Source: Datisca glomerata
Lineage: Eukaryota; Streptophyta; Magnoliopsida; Cucurbitales; Datiscaceae
Assembly (NCBI GenBank): GCA_003255025.1
Contig: QANY01005671.1
Span: forward strand, 1-64,000
Direction of reading: 5' to 3'
Length of the DNA stretch: 64,000 bases
Numbering within the stretch: position 1 is the stretch's first letter; the number at the start of each line of letters is the position of its first letter. Position numbers and translations under genes: made by a program. The notes beneath the pieces were generated by a model. The model was not told the DNA's origin, ran no database searches, and worked only from the letters and a program-made list of their open reading frames with translations. Shown here in pieces: positions 11,650 through 24,430 of this stretch.

Positions 11650-13080
11650 ATTAGCTAACTGGTAGTCTTCAAATGTTTTTTGATAAGTTGAAACACCTTA
11701 TTAGCCTTGTCGGTCCACTGAAACTTTCCCCCTTCATACAATCAGTCACATGTGCCATAATACTACTCAAGTGAGAAATGAAAGGATGATCGAATGAAGC
11801 AAGACCATGGACACTCCGAACTTCTGTAATAGTTCGTTGAGGGGGCCACTAATGCACTGATTCAATTTTTGACTCGTCAAACTATAACTCATTACTTGAA
11901 TTATAGCCAAGGAATGATACTTTGGCATCATAAAACATAATTCTTCACTTCTGTAAAAATCTTATCCCTACGTAGGACACACTAGACTTCCCATAGGTGC
12001 TGAAGATGCATCTTGGGGTTAATACTATAAACCAAGATATCATCAAGGCATACAACGGTAGATTTACTAATGAAAGGATACATGACCATATCTATCACAC
12101 GCATGAACGTACTCGGGGAATTCGATAAACCTAAAAGGCATAACCAACTACTCATACAACTCAAATTCTAATGTAATGGTACCTGCTCTTTAGATCCAAT
12201 TAAGAGAAGATTGTCACGCCACAAAGATGATCAAGTAAGTCATCCAACCGACGAATTGGAAACCTGTAATGCACTGTAATCATATAACTGTCTGCACACA
12301 TCCTCCACGACATATCCTTCTTTGGTGTAAAAAAGGGCTGGTATTGCACATGGGCTAAGACTCTCCCTTACATTCCCCTTAGATGACAATTCTACTGCAT
12401 GTCGACACAACTCCTCATGTTCACTAGGGCTCATCCTAGAATGCGACTTGTTTGGTAAGACTGCTCCTAGTTCTAGGTCAATATGATGTTGAATATGATG
12501 GAATAAAGGTAGTCCTCCAACAACTTATTCTGAAACACATAATCAAACTCCGCAATTAATAATGAAACTATTTCTGAATCCTCCATCTCCCCATAAACCA
12601 CGTGAGTATGCAAAAACTAGTATTGCCCCCCGTTGGTTTTGTTTTGTCAAGCCTATTGGGGAGTAGCACAATCTCTCTATTGTTCTAGAAGAGAATGTAT
12701 GTATTTATTCGTCCATCTTAAATCACACTCCTATCATACTCCAATGGCCACCGAATAACAAATGATATACATTGTTTACCAAAACATACTCCAAACTTTA
12801 TCCTTATAATTAGATCTAACTGAAAAGGAAATTAAAGCTCTAAGAGAACCCAATACCTCTCTTATTTTTAGCAACGCAAGTTTGTACAGATTGAAAAGTT
12901 TTCATGTTTTTATCTCTAATTTTTTCACTGCACCGTTAGACACAATATTTTCAAAAGTCCCATACTCAATAACAAATTGGGACACCTTGTTCAAGATGGT
13001 ACAAGTGGATTGGAATATGTTATTTTGCATCCAATGATACTCCTCAAATTTAGGTGCTAAACACGAGCGTCACACTTCCA
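11650..13080 (-). pseudogene. Ty3/gypsy reverse transcriptase region (pseudogene)
   Basis: On the minus strand, 12434-12240 begins [20 protein letters not shown] and continues with SPCAIPALF, the lead-in to gypsy reverse transcriptase. The next block (12164-11982) contains LGLSNSPSTFMRV and CLDDILVYS, where the polymerase motif is normally YxDDILVYS; here it is CLDD. Scrambled frames down to 11655 still show the connection to RNase H, ending KFQWTDKANKVFQLIKK. The stretch 12435-13080, upstream in the element, is too decayed to assign beyond a probable protease/linker. At least four frame changes are needed to read through, so it is inactive. Confidence 0.85.
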
Positions 13081-13393
13081 ACAAGGGGCATGTATCACCA
13101 CATCTAAAACATCTGGTACATCATTGACCTCGACATCATCCTCAGCATCATCTTCAACATCTCTAAAGAGTACATTTTTTTAGGTTTCTTATAATGACAC
13201 TATTTGTGACCTGTCTCACCACATCTAAAACATCATATTTCGTAACTACTTGCTCTGTCAAATTTTGGTTGGACAGCAGTGCAACAACTTGCTCCATCAA
13301 ATACACCACTAGCTGCTCCAACTGCATCACACGGTCACGTTCACAGGCCTATTCTACTGGAATCTCATTCATTGGGCGTCTCGTAGGTGCCAT
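13081..13393 (-). pseudogene. Ty3/gypsy gag N-terminus (truncated)
   Basis: The ATG at 13391-13393 (minus strand) opens MAPTRRPMNEIPVE followed by a stop, then continues in frame with RDRVMQLEQLVVYLMEQVV, a typical gag opening. It lies 16 bases past a tRNA-iMet-type primer-binding site. Most of gag is missing before the polymerase region begins. Confidence 0.7.
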
Positions 13394-13408
13394 CACTCAG
13401 GATTTTTT

Positions 13409-13421
13409 ACTCTGATACCAA
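13409..13421 (-). promoter_or_regulatory. Primer-binding site (initiator tRNA-Met type)
   Basis: The minus strand reads TTGGTATCAGAGT, one base away from TTGGTATCAGAGC, the complement of the 3' end of plant initiator tRNA-Met. It starts two bases inside an LTR end reading CTACGTCA. Confidence 0.85.
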
Positions 13422-13422
13422 C

Positions 13423-14395
13423 TGACGTAGAGGAAGCTTTACAAGAAAGACTCGCACATAAATTGAAAACAACACTTCTGAAGGACTATTCATTTGCACA
13501 ATGAGGCATCAAACTCTTGTTGAACCGTTCACGATTGTAGACGGAGATACTCTCTCTGAAATATTATTAAACCAAGTCCAAAATACCTCTAACCAATATA
13601 TAAATTTGAGAATTTTGAATATTAAAGAAAAGGAAAGTTCTAAAATAAATGCATTATAATAAAAAAATAATCACCATGATAGAAACGTTGCTGACGACGC
13701 AAAAATGTGAGTTTCCTAGTAAAAGTTGTAGACAAAATAAAATGCTCCAACCATGCGTTGCAGCCAAATGGTCACTGTGAGCTTGGGCGTTTGCTCTCCC
13801 CATGTCAAGGGTTCAAACCAAGAGTCATTTTTTCTCGTGGCTATCAGATTAGGGATTTGTCATTGATTTACTCGTGATACACTTGTGGGCCCGTTCACCC
13901 AGGATTAGACAGAGAACTACGCTCCAAGACCCAGTGCTAATCCAAGAACATGAGTTGTAGCACAAATGGTCACCATGGGCTTGGTAGTTTGCTCCCCCCA
14001 GTTCATAGGTTCAAACCAGGGATCACGCTATTTCGTGGCCATCGACCTAAGGATTTATCTCTTGATTTACCTGTGGTGCACTTGTAGAAAACACCTAGCC
14101 TATGGCTTATGTAACTCTAGAATTAGTCGGAGAGTTACACTCTGGAGAACTGGTGCTAATCTAAAAATAAATGAAATTTTCCTAAAAGGAAAAATGCAAT
14201 TTTGGAGGCGTAAATAATCGAATTGTCCTAAAAAGGCCCTGGTTTGTAGAGCAAAGCCTGACAACTTTCGTTCCTTGCTATGTTTCCCACTAAAATGGGC
14301 TCATTTTGCACAGTAAACCGACACTGCCTCAAAGCCTTGAAAACCAGGAAACGACTAGAATGGTCCTACATATCCAGACCCTCCCACATTACATT
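13423..14395 (-). repeat. Ty3/gypsy 5' LTR (minus strand), carrying a SINE dimer
   Basis: The end next to the primer-binding site reads CTACGTCA. The sequence matches the LTR fragment at 16786-17282 in blocks, for example ATCAAACTCTTGTTGAA, CTGACGACG...AAAAATGTGAGTTTCCTA and TTCCCACTAAAATGG...GACACTGCC. The blocks at about 13750-14210 are absent from the other copy and hold the SINE dimer. The upper boundary is tentative (TGTAATGTGGGAGGG near 14395). Confidence 0.75.
13751..14172 (+). mobile_element. Dimeric tRNA-derived SINE
   Basis: Two head-to-tail copies of about 200 bp start near 13755 and 13950. Each has a pol III A box (GTAGCACAAATGG at 13957 in the second copy; diverged GCAGCCAAATGG in the first) and a B box GGTTCAAACC (13810-13819 and 14009-14018). 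Each also has CGTGGCYATC, GATTTAC and AGAACT..GTGCTAATC near its end. The block is missing from the related LTR at 16786, as expected for an insertion. Confidence 0.8.
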
Positions 14396-14480
14396 AGTCT
14401 AGTATTGATGTTGTGAAAACCCATTTAATGTTTTTTAAGAAAAAATTAGTTGAACTATTTACGAACTTGTATTGAAATCA

Positions 14481-15100
14481 TTTCAAAATGAATAATTCTA
14501 CATCGATCAAGTAATTAACTAAGTTTTAAGTGACCAAGTAATATGTTAGTCATTTATAGATAAGTGTTGTCACACTCATTAATATGAACTAAAACATTAA
14601 CCTATGAATGAGTGGTATATCACTTGGTCACTTAAAAGTTGGTCAATTACATGGTCAGTCTAGAATTATTCTTTCAAAATCAATAATTCTGCACTGACTA
14701 AGTAATTGATCAAGTTTTAAGTGATCAAGTAATGTGATAATCATTTATAGGTTAGTGTTTTCACATTCACTAAAAAATTTTAAAACATCAACCTATAAAT
14801 GAGTGACACATCACTTGGTCACTTAAAACTTGTTTAAATACTTGGTCAGTCTAAAATTATACTTTTAAAATGAGTAGCTCTACAATGACCAAATATTGAT
14901 GAGTTTTAAGTTTTAAGTGATGTGTTTATATTTTTATGTTAGTGTTTTCACATTCATTAAAATGTTCTAAAAATCAACCTTTAAATGAGTGACTCATTAA
15001 TTGATTACTTAAAACTTGGTCAGTTTATAATTATTCTTTCAAAATGAGTAATTCTCGATGACCAAGTAATTGACTAAGTAACTGATCAAATTATAAATAT
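14481..15100. repeat. Tandem array of palindromic ~190 bp units (3.3 copies)
   Basis: Units start at 14481, 14672, 14863 and 15037 with TTTCAAAATGARTAATTCT (the third variant TTTTAAAATG). Within each full unit the left arm (GACCAAGTAATTGACTAAG then TTTTAAGTGACCAAGTAAT) is the reverse complement of the right arm (ATCACTTGGTCACTTAAAA then TTACATGGTCAGT). Each unit is therefore a long imperfect hairpin with arms of about 50-60 bp. The fourth unit is only a left arm. Confidence 0.9.
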
Positions 15101-15154
15101 ATTAGTATTTAGCTAGATTTCAGTTGAATTGAAAATAATCTAGAGTTCATACTG

Positions 15155-16360
15155 CTTCTTTTGCATAGTGAATGAGGCACGATCGGTCTCCTTTACTTAG
15201 CTCTTTTTCAACATCTTCATAAAATTCTCATACTCTGATAATAAAACTTAAGGTTGTCCGGGAGTTGGTTTATCATTGTGGCATCCCTCCTGAAATTCAA
15301 TTAAACTTTTTTAATTGTCACATGTAATTCCAACTTAACATGATAAAAGTACAAAAGAAGGGGATAATGATTGATCCAAATGTGTCACACAAACATATAC
15401 CTTTGAATTGCATCAGTTAAAAGTTCAGCGTCTTCCAATGTAGCATGTACATCATATATATCATCAAGATTTGAGGCAAGCTGAATCAATTTGGCCAATA
15501 CCCTTCTAGTAACGGAATATTAAGGCTCGTATGATACTATGAATAACGCCCAAAAGTAACATTCCACCATCCCATCTCTTGCAAATGGTAGTTTGCTCGC
15601 CATATTCAAATCTTTCTATTTTTTATTCATTCAATTACATAATTATTAATCATTTTTGTTCAAGTTAATTAAAATAATAGTATCTAACAATTTATCTCGT
15701 GACATCGCTAATTTCTTCCTGGTGAAGTTCGAGTTTTACAAAGGTACGTAGGATTTTACTATGTGAAATTGCCTCGACTTCAACCTTGACATGCCTTTCT
15801 GGATAGGTTGCTCAAGAGAATGTATAACTTCTTCAACTAGAGGAAGAAGAGAGCTTAATTGGGCTTCCATGGCTTCTAAGTGAGTGGTGGTAAATTCAAG
15901 TGCTTCATCAAGTCTCTCTTCTCCATGGATTCTCATATGAGCTGCTTCATAAAAACTTAACATCCCTTTTGCGTCATTACGTACTTTTTCCTGGAATTTT
16001 CCATTGCAGTCTCTATATTTGCAGAAGATATCTTCTTCATAAAAATCAACGGATCTTTTTACTCCATTCCAAAAAAGTATTCATAAAAGCAATTTCAAAC
16101 AAAACAGTTCAAGGACGGACTAATAAATTAAAACTTACCGCACGAGATGGAATGACCTTGTTGTCTAAGAAGTAAAACAATCAGAGCATCAGTGAAGAGA
16201 TCTTCACAGTACACATCTTGTGGATTAGCATTTGTTCAATCTCAGTTTCAAAATGGTAAGACACACCTAAACGTCGTTGCCTCCAGGATCAGCTTTCAGC
16301 ATGCTCTTAACTTCTTCTTTGAGTTTTTCAACTTCTTGCTCCACCTCTTCCGCTAATTTC
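15155..16360 (-). pseudogene. TPS-a type terpene synthase pseudogene, exons 2-5
   Basis: Four consecutive exons of a sesquiterpene-synthase-like gene are readable on the minus strand. Exon 2 (16360-16140) has LAEEVEQEVEKLKEEVKSML, then after a deletion LGVSYHFETEIEQ and CEDLFTDALIVLLLRQQG, and ends at a GTAAG donor. Exon 3 (16031-15696) has GMLSFYEAAHMRIHGEE and EALEFTTTHLEAM; its donor GT is mutated to AT. Exon 4 (15615-15401) has [17 protein letters not shown], a stop in place of the Gln/Lys of YxEPxYS, and an intact metal-binding motif in LDDIYDVHATLEDAE. A 111 bp intron with GT-AG ends separates it from exon 5 (15289-15155), which has INQLPDNLKFYY and HYAKEAV. Exon 1 and exons 6-7 are missing. 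Intact enzymes cyclise farnesyl diphosphate in the cytosol. This copy is dead. Confidence 0.92.
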
Positions 16361-16785
16361 TAAAGGGAAGGGGCAGCGAAAAAGCAAAAAGAATATTATT
16401 TCATGCACAGCACATAAAACACATGCACACAGACAATACATTAAACAAAGCAGTAAGATATTGTTACATACAAAGGTTGTCTCAGAACCGAATGAAAGAA
16501 AGTAGGTTTGACATTTATTGCAGTAGAATAAGTGGCAGACATTTTCTGGTAAGGGAAGGTGAGGCTTTTTTTTTTAAAATCAAACGGGATGGTTCGAAAT
16601 TTGATGGAGAATTTAAGCAACCAGCTGAAGTAAAGAAAGTTTTAAAAAAGGTTGATTATGTTATGCAGTGTTCTATGTATATTGGTTTCTTGGTGTCCAA
16701 GAATAGGTTAAACTTCTATATATATTACAAGATTAGATTAGAGATTAATCAAAGGAAGGCTGGATGATGTTGTCACATTGTCTGC
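16361..16785. other. Flank of terpene synthase pseudogene, unassigned
   Basis: This should correspond to intron 1 or the upstream part of the minus-strand synthase, but no exon 1 (RRx8W motif) can be read. A plus-strand open frame at 16423-16764 is lysine-rich and resembles no family I know. Confidence 0.4.
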
Positions 16786-17282
16786 CAAATCAGTGTCTAA
16801 ATATCTAGCAGAAACTCCTATAAGAAAGACACGTGCGAAAAATAGAAACAACTTTTCTAAAGGATTGTTGATCCGCACATGAAGAATGTGATTCAATTAG
16901 GCATTAAACTCTTGTTGAAATGCTCATGACTCATGAAATTTGAAAAAAATAGAGATATTCTCTTTAAAATTTACAATAAACCATGTCAGAAAAATGCCTC
17001 TAGGGCTAGAATGACTTTAAATTAGCGACTATGAAAATGAAACTCCCATGCAATTAAGAGAAGATACGTGAATACTAAATTTTTTTTCTGAAAAGTTATG
17101 AAATCAATGCATAATAATACACTATTAGTCACCAGGATCCCAACATCACTGACGACGTCAAAATATGAGTTTCCTACTCAAAGATATTGACAAAACAAAA
17201 CTTTCTTTAAACAACAAAAATTTTGCTCCTTGTCATATATTCCACTAAAATGGACCCCCTGTGTACAGAAAATTGACACTGC
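16786..17282 (-). repeat. Ty3/gypsy LTR fragment, related to 13423-14395
   Basis: Block matches to the LTR at 13423-14395 run in the same orientation and order: GGCATTAAACTCTTGTTGAA, CTGACGACGTCAAAATATGAG, and CCACTAAAATGGACC then TTGACACTGCC. It stops exactly where a CACTA-type terminus begins at 17283, so it was cut there by insertion or rearrangement. Confidence 0.75.
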
Positions 17283-18120
<838 letters not shown>

Positions 18121-18309
18121 ATCATATATGTAAGCGATTCCTACTGAAGTGAAATGAAAATGACTTAACTAAATTGGGCAAAAAGACATGAATTTATCAT
18201 ATTACATAAATGCTTAGTAGATTTAGTGCTACCTATAGAGAGTATGGCCAAGTATTTGTTACATTGCTATTGAGTAATTAATACCAATGCATTGTCTTTG
18301 GATTTAGAT

Positions 18310-18960
18310 GTCTTCGAAGCAGTTTTAGATTTTTGTGGAGGATAGCCAACAAGTTTGTAGCAATGATATTAAATGTAGTTGCCACCACCACAATGATCAC
18401 AATGAAAATAAGGATTGCGATTCAAAGTACTGTCACAATTGTAATTGCTTCCATAGGTGGAAGGTTTGACATGCAGCAAGGGCTGCAACATTTGAAATAA
18501 GAGATGATAATGAATGTATCTCCTGTTGTTTCTCTTCTTGACGCACAAGAGAATAAATATTAGTTGTGGACTATAAAGGGTCCATATGAACTATTTGACT
18601 CTGAAGTACCGCATATCAATCACGAACACCTTGCAAAAATTGCAAAGCCATGTCTTGTTAGATTTGATCTGAAATTGCCTTACCGTTACCAAAAGTACAT
18701 GGTTATACTAAGATAAGTGAACCAAGTTCATTCCAAAGTTATTTGAACTTAGTGAAATATGATGAGACAGACATATCTCATGTGTTATCTCATTGATCGA
18801 CTGTTTCAGTTGATAAATAAGTGGAGTATTTGATTAGGCAAAGTGTTTCGAGAGATCCAACTAGATCTCCCTTACAATATCATTATACAATAAGCTAATA
18901 CAAAATCATTGCATCTTCCTCATGAATAAAGCTCCACAAGATTTGTCAGCTTCTCCAAGA
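18310..18960 (-). pseudogene. Ty1/copia gag remnant
   Basis: Minus-strand reading of 18655-18340 gives MALQFLQGVRD, then YAVLQSQIVHMDPL, IYSLVRQEEKQQEI, and FHCDHCGGGNYI followed by CYKLVGYPPQKSK. This is the C-terminal half of a copia gag (UBN2-type) with its zinc knuckle; the knuckle histidine region is damaged by a stop. More decayed gag-like sequence continues to about 18960. No protease or polymerase follows. Confidence 0.8.
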
Positions 18961-19786
18961 TACCATTGATGAAAACAATCTTATTTTTGGCACGCAGGGC
19001 CATAGTCATGGCATGATACTAAGTGCCATAATTATCACCTGATCATGGAGGTGTAACAAGTACCAAATTTTCATTATGATATAAACATTTTTAAAAATGT
19101 ATGAAAATGAATGGGGCGCGGACTATTTTATCCATCCCTGCTCCATTATCCGCATGAGTTTATTTGTAGTTGTGTCATATGCGTCATGTCACTCATTTAT
19201 TCACTAAAATCTCAACATATTAGTGATGGATCTTCGAGGGTTCAGGGACCTACATGTGATTTTAACATGTCTAGTCAGAATAGCAAATTAAGTTACATAC
19301 TTAATACATGCGTAACTAGTATAGTTACATATTTAATTTAATTTTACTTGTGTGAAATGCGTAACTAAATTATTTACTCCGGGCATTTGTGCGAATTTTT
19401 TTTACACGGCCATATTTACAAAGCTGACCTCATTTTTCAGTCATTTTTACAGTAATCTTTTACGTCTAGTTTTGTTTGTAAGAAGATATATTTTCTTATA
19501 ATATTTTAGAATCAAGTCCCATAATTACTAGTTGTAGTGTTTTTCAATTTATGTGGAAAATTTAAACTTTTATACTGAGTTCTCTCTGAAATTTTTTTCT
19601 ATATGCGTGACTAAAGGAAGCCATGTGGGTTGGAGAAATCTTGTACTCTTAAATTAAAAAAACAAAAAAAAAACTCAACACTCTTCTATACAATTTGATG
19701 TAGCATATTATTAAGATTCTAATACATGAATAAAATATTTATCTTATGACATGTCACAACAAATTAAAAAGAAAATTCTTTGTAAT
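18961..19786. other. Unassigned spacer
   Basis: Contains one 76-codon open frame (19111-19338) without recognisable similarity. ACTAGTTGTAGTG at about 19533-19545 could be a decayed CACTA right end, but the match to the terminus at 17283 is too short to pair them with confidence. Confidence 0.35.
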
Positions 19787-20049
19787 TGTTAGAGAGACTA
19801 TTAGCAATGTCATTACTTAGTGTTTTTTCTATTAGTGTTTCTATTAGTCTTCGCTCTAAACGATTGATTAATCTTTTCTGTTAAAGCAATTGAGTAACAG
19901 TTGGTTGTTACTAACTGTGATTACTCGTAAGCTAGGCTAACTGATTTAGTTAGTTGTTAGTGCTTAAATGTTTAGTCTATATAATGTATCTTGTATTATC
20001 ATTATCAGTTAATGAAAGATTAATGAAAAGTTTTCTCTAAATTTTATCA
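19787..20049 (+). repeat. copia 5' LTR
   Basis: Starts TGTTAGAGAG and ends TTTTATCA directly before the primer-binding site. It contains TATATAATG near 19979, a plausible TATA element. Confidence 0.85.
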
Positions 20050-20061
20050 TGGTATCAGAGC
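20050..20061 (+). promoter_or_regulatory. Primer-binding site (initiator tRNA-Met)
   Basis: TGGTATCAGAGC, exact complement of the plant initiator tRNA-Met 3' end, adjacent to the LTR. Confidence 0.9.
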
Positions 20062-20239
20062 TAGTCTAGTACTATGAACACTATTTTTTTTTTTTGCATG
20101 AATCATGCTTGTTCAAAGTCCTCATCTTTGTTTCGAGTTGAACACCTTCGTTTCTTCATCAAGTTCGAGCATGAGCATAACTACACCTTATGTCATGTCT
20201 TCCGTGCAATTGTCTAATAGTTTGATCCCTCTCTGAATC

Positions 20240-21000
20240 AAACTTGATCGCAGTAATTACATTTTTTGGCAATCTCAAGTGCTCTCCATAGTCATTGCGT
20301 ATGGTCTAGAAGATTACCTTCTTGGTAAAGTCACATGTCCCGATCAATATGTTACTCAATCGATCACTACAACAACAAATATTGCTTCTCTTCACTCTCA
20401 GACCATGTCTCCAACTGCTCGAGTTCTTAGTCCTCACTTCATATCTTGGAAAATATGTGATCAATTTCTGTTAAGTTGGATCCTCACCTCCTTTTCCAAG
20501 CCCATGTTTGGGCATATTGTTCGATGCTTCAGTTCCAACAAGGTTTGGTAAGAAATGCAAGATCTTTTTGCTACTTCATCACGATCCAGAGTCCTTCAGT
20601 TGATTTATAACCTTCAAACTATCAAGAAAGGGTCCATGACCATCAATGATTATATCCTAAAAATACGATCTATAGCTGATACACTCTCAACTTCAGGATA
20701 GTAAATCTTAGATGAAGACTTGGTTTTATATGGCCTTGGGAGGTCTAAAGAGTGAGTATGATTCTGTGGTTGTGCATCTAACCTCTAGGCATGATCTTGT
20801 CACCCTGCAAGAGGCATAATTCATGTTAGAAAGTCAAGAGTTAAATTGAATAGTCCCAATCTACACTTGCTGAGAATTTTGTTCCCTCATCCAATGCTAC
20901 AGATTTTCAACCAAATAGAGGAAGAGGTAGAAACTCTGGGAATCGTGGCTATGTAAGAGGAAGAGGAAATGGAAGGAATAATGGAGGAAGAGGCCGTGGA
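20240..21000 (+). pseudogene. copia gag (pseudogene)
   Basis: The frame around 20260 reads FWQSQVLSIVIAYGLEDYL, a copia gag N-terminus, then after a stop at 20549 continues with LQLIYNLQTIKKGSMTINDY and YILKIRSIADTLSTSG. The end (20910-21000) is Arg/Gly-rich (RGRGNGRNNGGRGRG). No intact zinc knuckle was seen. Stops at 20549 and 20700 and later frameshifts inactivate it. Confidence 0.85.
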
Positions 21001-22960
21001 ATGGAAGATGAATTTATCAAATCTGTAAGAGAATTAGCCACACTGCATTTAATTTCTATAATAGGTATGATGTTGAGCTTCATCAACCTAATAACGGTAA
21101 TGCACAAAATTTTCAACCATATACCAACAACTATAAGCAGCAAAAACACTATGAACCAGTCTAGACAAGGTCCAAGAATTAGTGTCTATATGACTACACC
21201 AAGTGCAGCTGGGGATGAATCTTGGTACATGGATAGTGGAAGTTCAAATCATGTTACTTTAGACCTCAGTAACATGTCCATTCAGTTTCAGTACAAAGGA
21301 AAAGGTAAATTACAAGTGGAAAATGGTGAGTCACTGCATATTTCTCATATAGGTTCTTCTTCCATTAAACCTATACTATTTCTTTAACCCTAAAACAAGT
21401 GCTTTGTGTCCCTTCAATTACCAAGAATTTACTTAGTGTATCTAGGTTAACTCATGACAATGACATTATCATTATTTTTTACTCTATGTTCTATTTTATA
21501 AATGACAAGACTACTGACCAAGTTCTTCTGCGGGAAATACTTAAGAATGGTTTGTATCATTTCATCATCCCAAGAGGTTACACGACCTCTTCAACTCCAG
21601 TCCACTCTTCAGTTTATCTTTTTTGTGGCTCATTCTGCAACAATAACTTCTTATGTATCAAAATCTAGTTTTTCTAATTCTACACTTAGTTCTAATTTTT
21701 CCTTTTACACCTCTGTAAGTAAACCTAGTATAAATAATTCTATCCAAATTTGGCATAGAAGATTAGGACATCCTTGTAGTTCTGTCTTAACTGGAAAACA
21801 TAAATGAAATATCTTGTTCATCAAACTGTTAATTTGTGTGATGCTTGCAAATTTGGTAAAATGTGTCAATCACATTTCTCTTTGTCAAAAACCTGTTTTT
21901 AAACTTTTAGAACTTGTATACTTAGACGTAAGGGGCCCTTCACCTACTTTTTCTATTTATGGTTTTAAATACTATGTAAGTTCTGTTGATGCATATTCAC
22001 AATATACATGGATATATCCAATGAAAAATAAGTCCAGTACTCTGCAATTTATCTCATTTGTTGAAAGATTGTTTGAAACCAAAATGAAATATCTGCAAAT
22101 TGGGATGAGGAGTATAGAAGCCTGCAAACTCACCTAAATCAAGATGGTATTATGTTTAGAGATCCATGCCCTCATACACATCAACAAAATGGGTGCATAG
22201 AAAAAAAAATATAGACATATAGTAGAAAATGGCCTCACTATATTGTCTCAATCCCGAATGCCTTTTCAATATTGGTGGGACTTATTTCAAACATCTGTCT
22301 ATATCATTAACAGACTTCCATCACCAAATTTGTTAGCTAAATCTCCTTATGAAGTTCTATATTGCACAAAACTAGATTACTCATTTCTTAAGACATTTGG
22401 TTATGCATGTTTTCCCTATTTGAGACCCTATAATTCAAATAACTTTCAATACCATACCAAAACAATGTGTTTTTCTTGGATATAGCAATCAACATAAATG
22501 TTACAAGTGTTTAGAACCCCTGCCCGGTAGATTTTATGTACCAAAAAGTGTTGCAATCAATGAAAATGAATTTACATATCAGTTACTTCTTTCAAAATCC
22601 ATGGCAAACTCTACATCATCATATATTTTACATGACCATCCTATCCTATTCCTCCAAGTTTACTTATGCCTACCATTGCAAATAAGCCTCACTCAGAACC
22701 TACAAGTGTTTGTGTAAATGATACATAACATCCAATCTCTTCTCCTGCACAATATCAAGGTTCGGGTAATTCTTTCTCTTCTTCTCCAACAAATTCCATT
22801 CGTACTAATCAAATATACCTACAATAATGATATAGTTGCTTATGATAATTCTTTTACTTCTGGTTCAAAACATGTCTTAGTAGATTCATTGCCTACTTCT
22901 AAACCTATTTTTGCTGTCAATACTTCTAAAGTTGCATTTGTCATATCTCGTAGTGCTCCG
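21001..22960 (+). pseudogene. copia protease-integrase (pseudogene)
   Basis: The protease has WYMDSGSSNHVT (catalytic DSG, about 21222). After a stop at 21385 the GAG-pre-integrase segment reads VPSITKNLLSVSRLT, and later IWHRRLGHP (about 21750), the HH part of the integrase zinc finger. The CC part, CDACKFGK, is in another frame near 21838. The integrase core keeps LVYLDVRGPSP (first Asp), VDAYSQYTW (second Asp) and THQQNGCIEKK (Glu, about 22170). The MPFQYWWDLFQTSVYIINR block follows. Coding similarity fades at about 22960, before any reverse transcriptase. In intact elements these proteins cleave the polyprotein and insert the cDNA into the host chromosome. Confidence 0.88.
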
Positions 22961-24430
22961 AGGATCGACTAAGGTTACTTCGGTAATTTTAAAAAATAAC
23001 GCAGAAGCTAGGTCAAATTTAATTTTTTTTTTAAATCAATTCATGATTTGTGGTATTTAATGAAACACTACATTTGTAGGAGAAACATTCAAAACACATT
23101 TCTAAAATTTAAGATAAGAAATTCATGGAAAAACTTTATTAAGCTTAAATAATATTTTGAAGTTTTTCCATAAATAACAAATGAAATCAGCTTTAAAATA
23201 GTAATTTGGTCAACTAAATAAACTTAATTTTTTGTCTCATGTCAGAACGTCTAACCAGAATCTTCACATTCATCACCATGATTCTCATCATCTGAAAGAT
23301 TTAATATAAGACATGATGAGTTTAAATTACCCAGTAAGTAAAATTTTACATTTACATAGCAAACGCATGCGCATCCAATTCATTTAAATCATTTGTTTTT
23401 TACATACACTTTATAAACCATTTTATCATTTTACTGCCTTTACTTCAACATTACAACTTTCATTAAAATCCTTCCATACAAACTTTTTGTCACATTCTTT
23501 TCTTTACTTTATTCGATAGCTCACTTGTGTAATACTTAGCCAATGAAAGACAATGAGCCATTATTACAGCAATATGTTTGACTACCAAATCCTTGGAAGT
23601 ATCATTCATTCACATCATTAATCATAATGATTAATACAAAATTAAGAATTCATTCACAATTAAATCATCACGTAGATAAAATTCACATACAAAGGAACAA
23701 CAAGAGCAATACGACATACAATCACCCATAATAAATTTTTAGAATATGACAAACAATTATGTATGCGTAAAATTCTACTTACCCGATCACCCGCTAAAGA
23801 ACTATGAAAGTTAAACTCCTGAAATGATAATCACTATTTATATTCAGTACAAAACGATAACCCAATAATGGAAAGTAACGCTAAGCACGAACTCAGTTAA
23901 AACTGACACAATTTATAATAGGGTTCCTAATTTCTAGATTTCAAACACACTGAGCTCGAACATGCTAGGGTTTCACATATTAAACTTCATGAAATTACGA
24001 CGCCATTTAAGTGTCAAAACATGAAAACAAAATCGTTACAGAAACTATTTTTCTCCAAGTAAAACAGTAACTTTCTAATATATGTTTCCTTACGTAAAAA
24101 TCATCGAAAATTCTGAAAACGAGTAGAGTTCTTAAATATACATATAAAACAATACTATAATATCTTAGGATCAATCTGAGTTGATCTTAGTACTGAAATA
24201 ATCCTAAGATTGGACATTGGTAAACTGTTTTCCCCTAAATGGGATAGAAAAATTAGAAAATCATATAAAATCGTAGAGATCGAGTTTTGACCTTATTTTA
24301 TATAGAACGTGCTTCATTACGTTGAGAAACTACCATAAACATTTCAGACTCAAATTCCGTCGTTTGTTGATAAGCTGGTTTGATACAGTTAGTTAAGCCC
24401 CACAACCACAGGTCGTGGGTTCGGGTCATA
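22960..24430 (-). repeat. Gypsy-type LTR inserted in the copia element
   Basis: Blocks at 23220-23800 match blocks at 34530-35280 in order and orientation. Examples are AGCAAACGCATGCGCATCC against ACAAACGCATGCACATC, TTTTCTTTACTTT, ACAATGAGCCATTATT against ACAGTGAGCCGTTATT, and CGACATACAATCACCCATMAT. The 34 kb copy lies next to a primer-binding site and gag, which identifies the repeat as an LTR. Outer boundaries are approximate. No internal region is attached here, so it is a solo or truncated LTR. Confidence 0.65.

Noticed and set aside
13805..14025. tRNA gene suggested by A and B boxes
   Set aside because: No cloverleaf or anticodon arm can be formed at the correct spacing, and the sequence repeats as a dimer, which fits a SINE.
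16423..16767. Open frame of 114 codons next to the synthase pseudogene
   Set aside because: Lysine-rich with AT-driven composition and no domain. It overlaps the expected intron/upstream region of a minus-strand gene.
19533..19545. Right terminus (GTTGTAGTG) pairing with the CACTA end at 17283
   Set aside because: Only the first six bases match, flanking triplets differ and the 2.2 kb between contains a copia gag relic; a chance match is likely.
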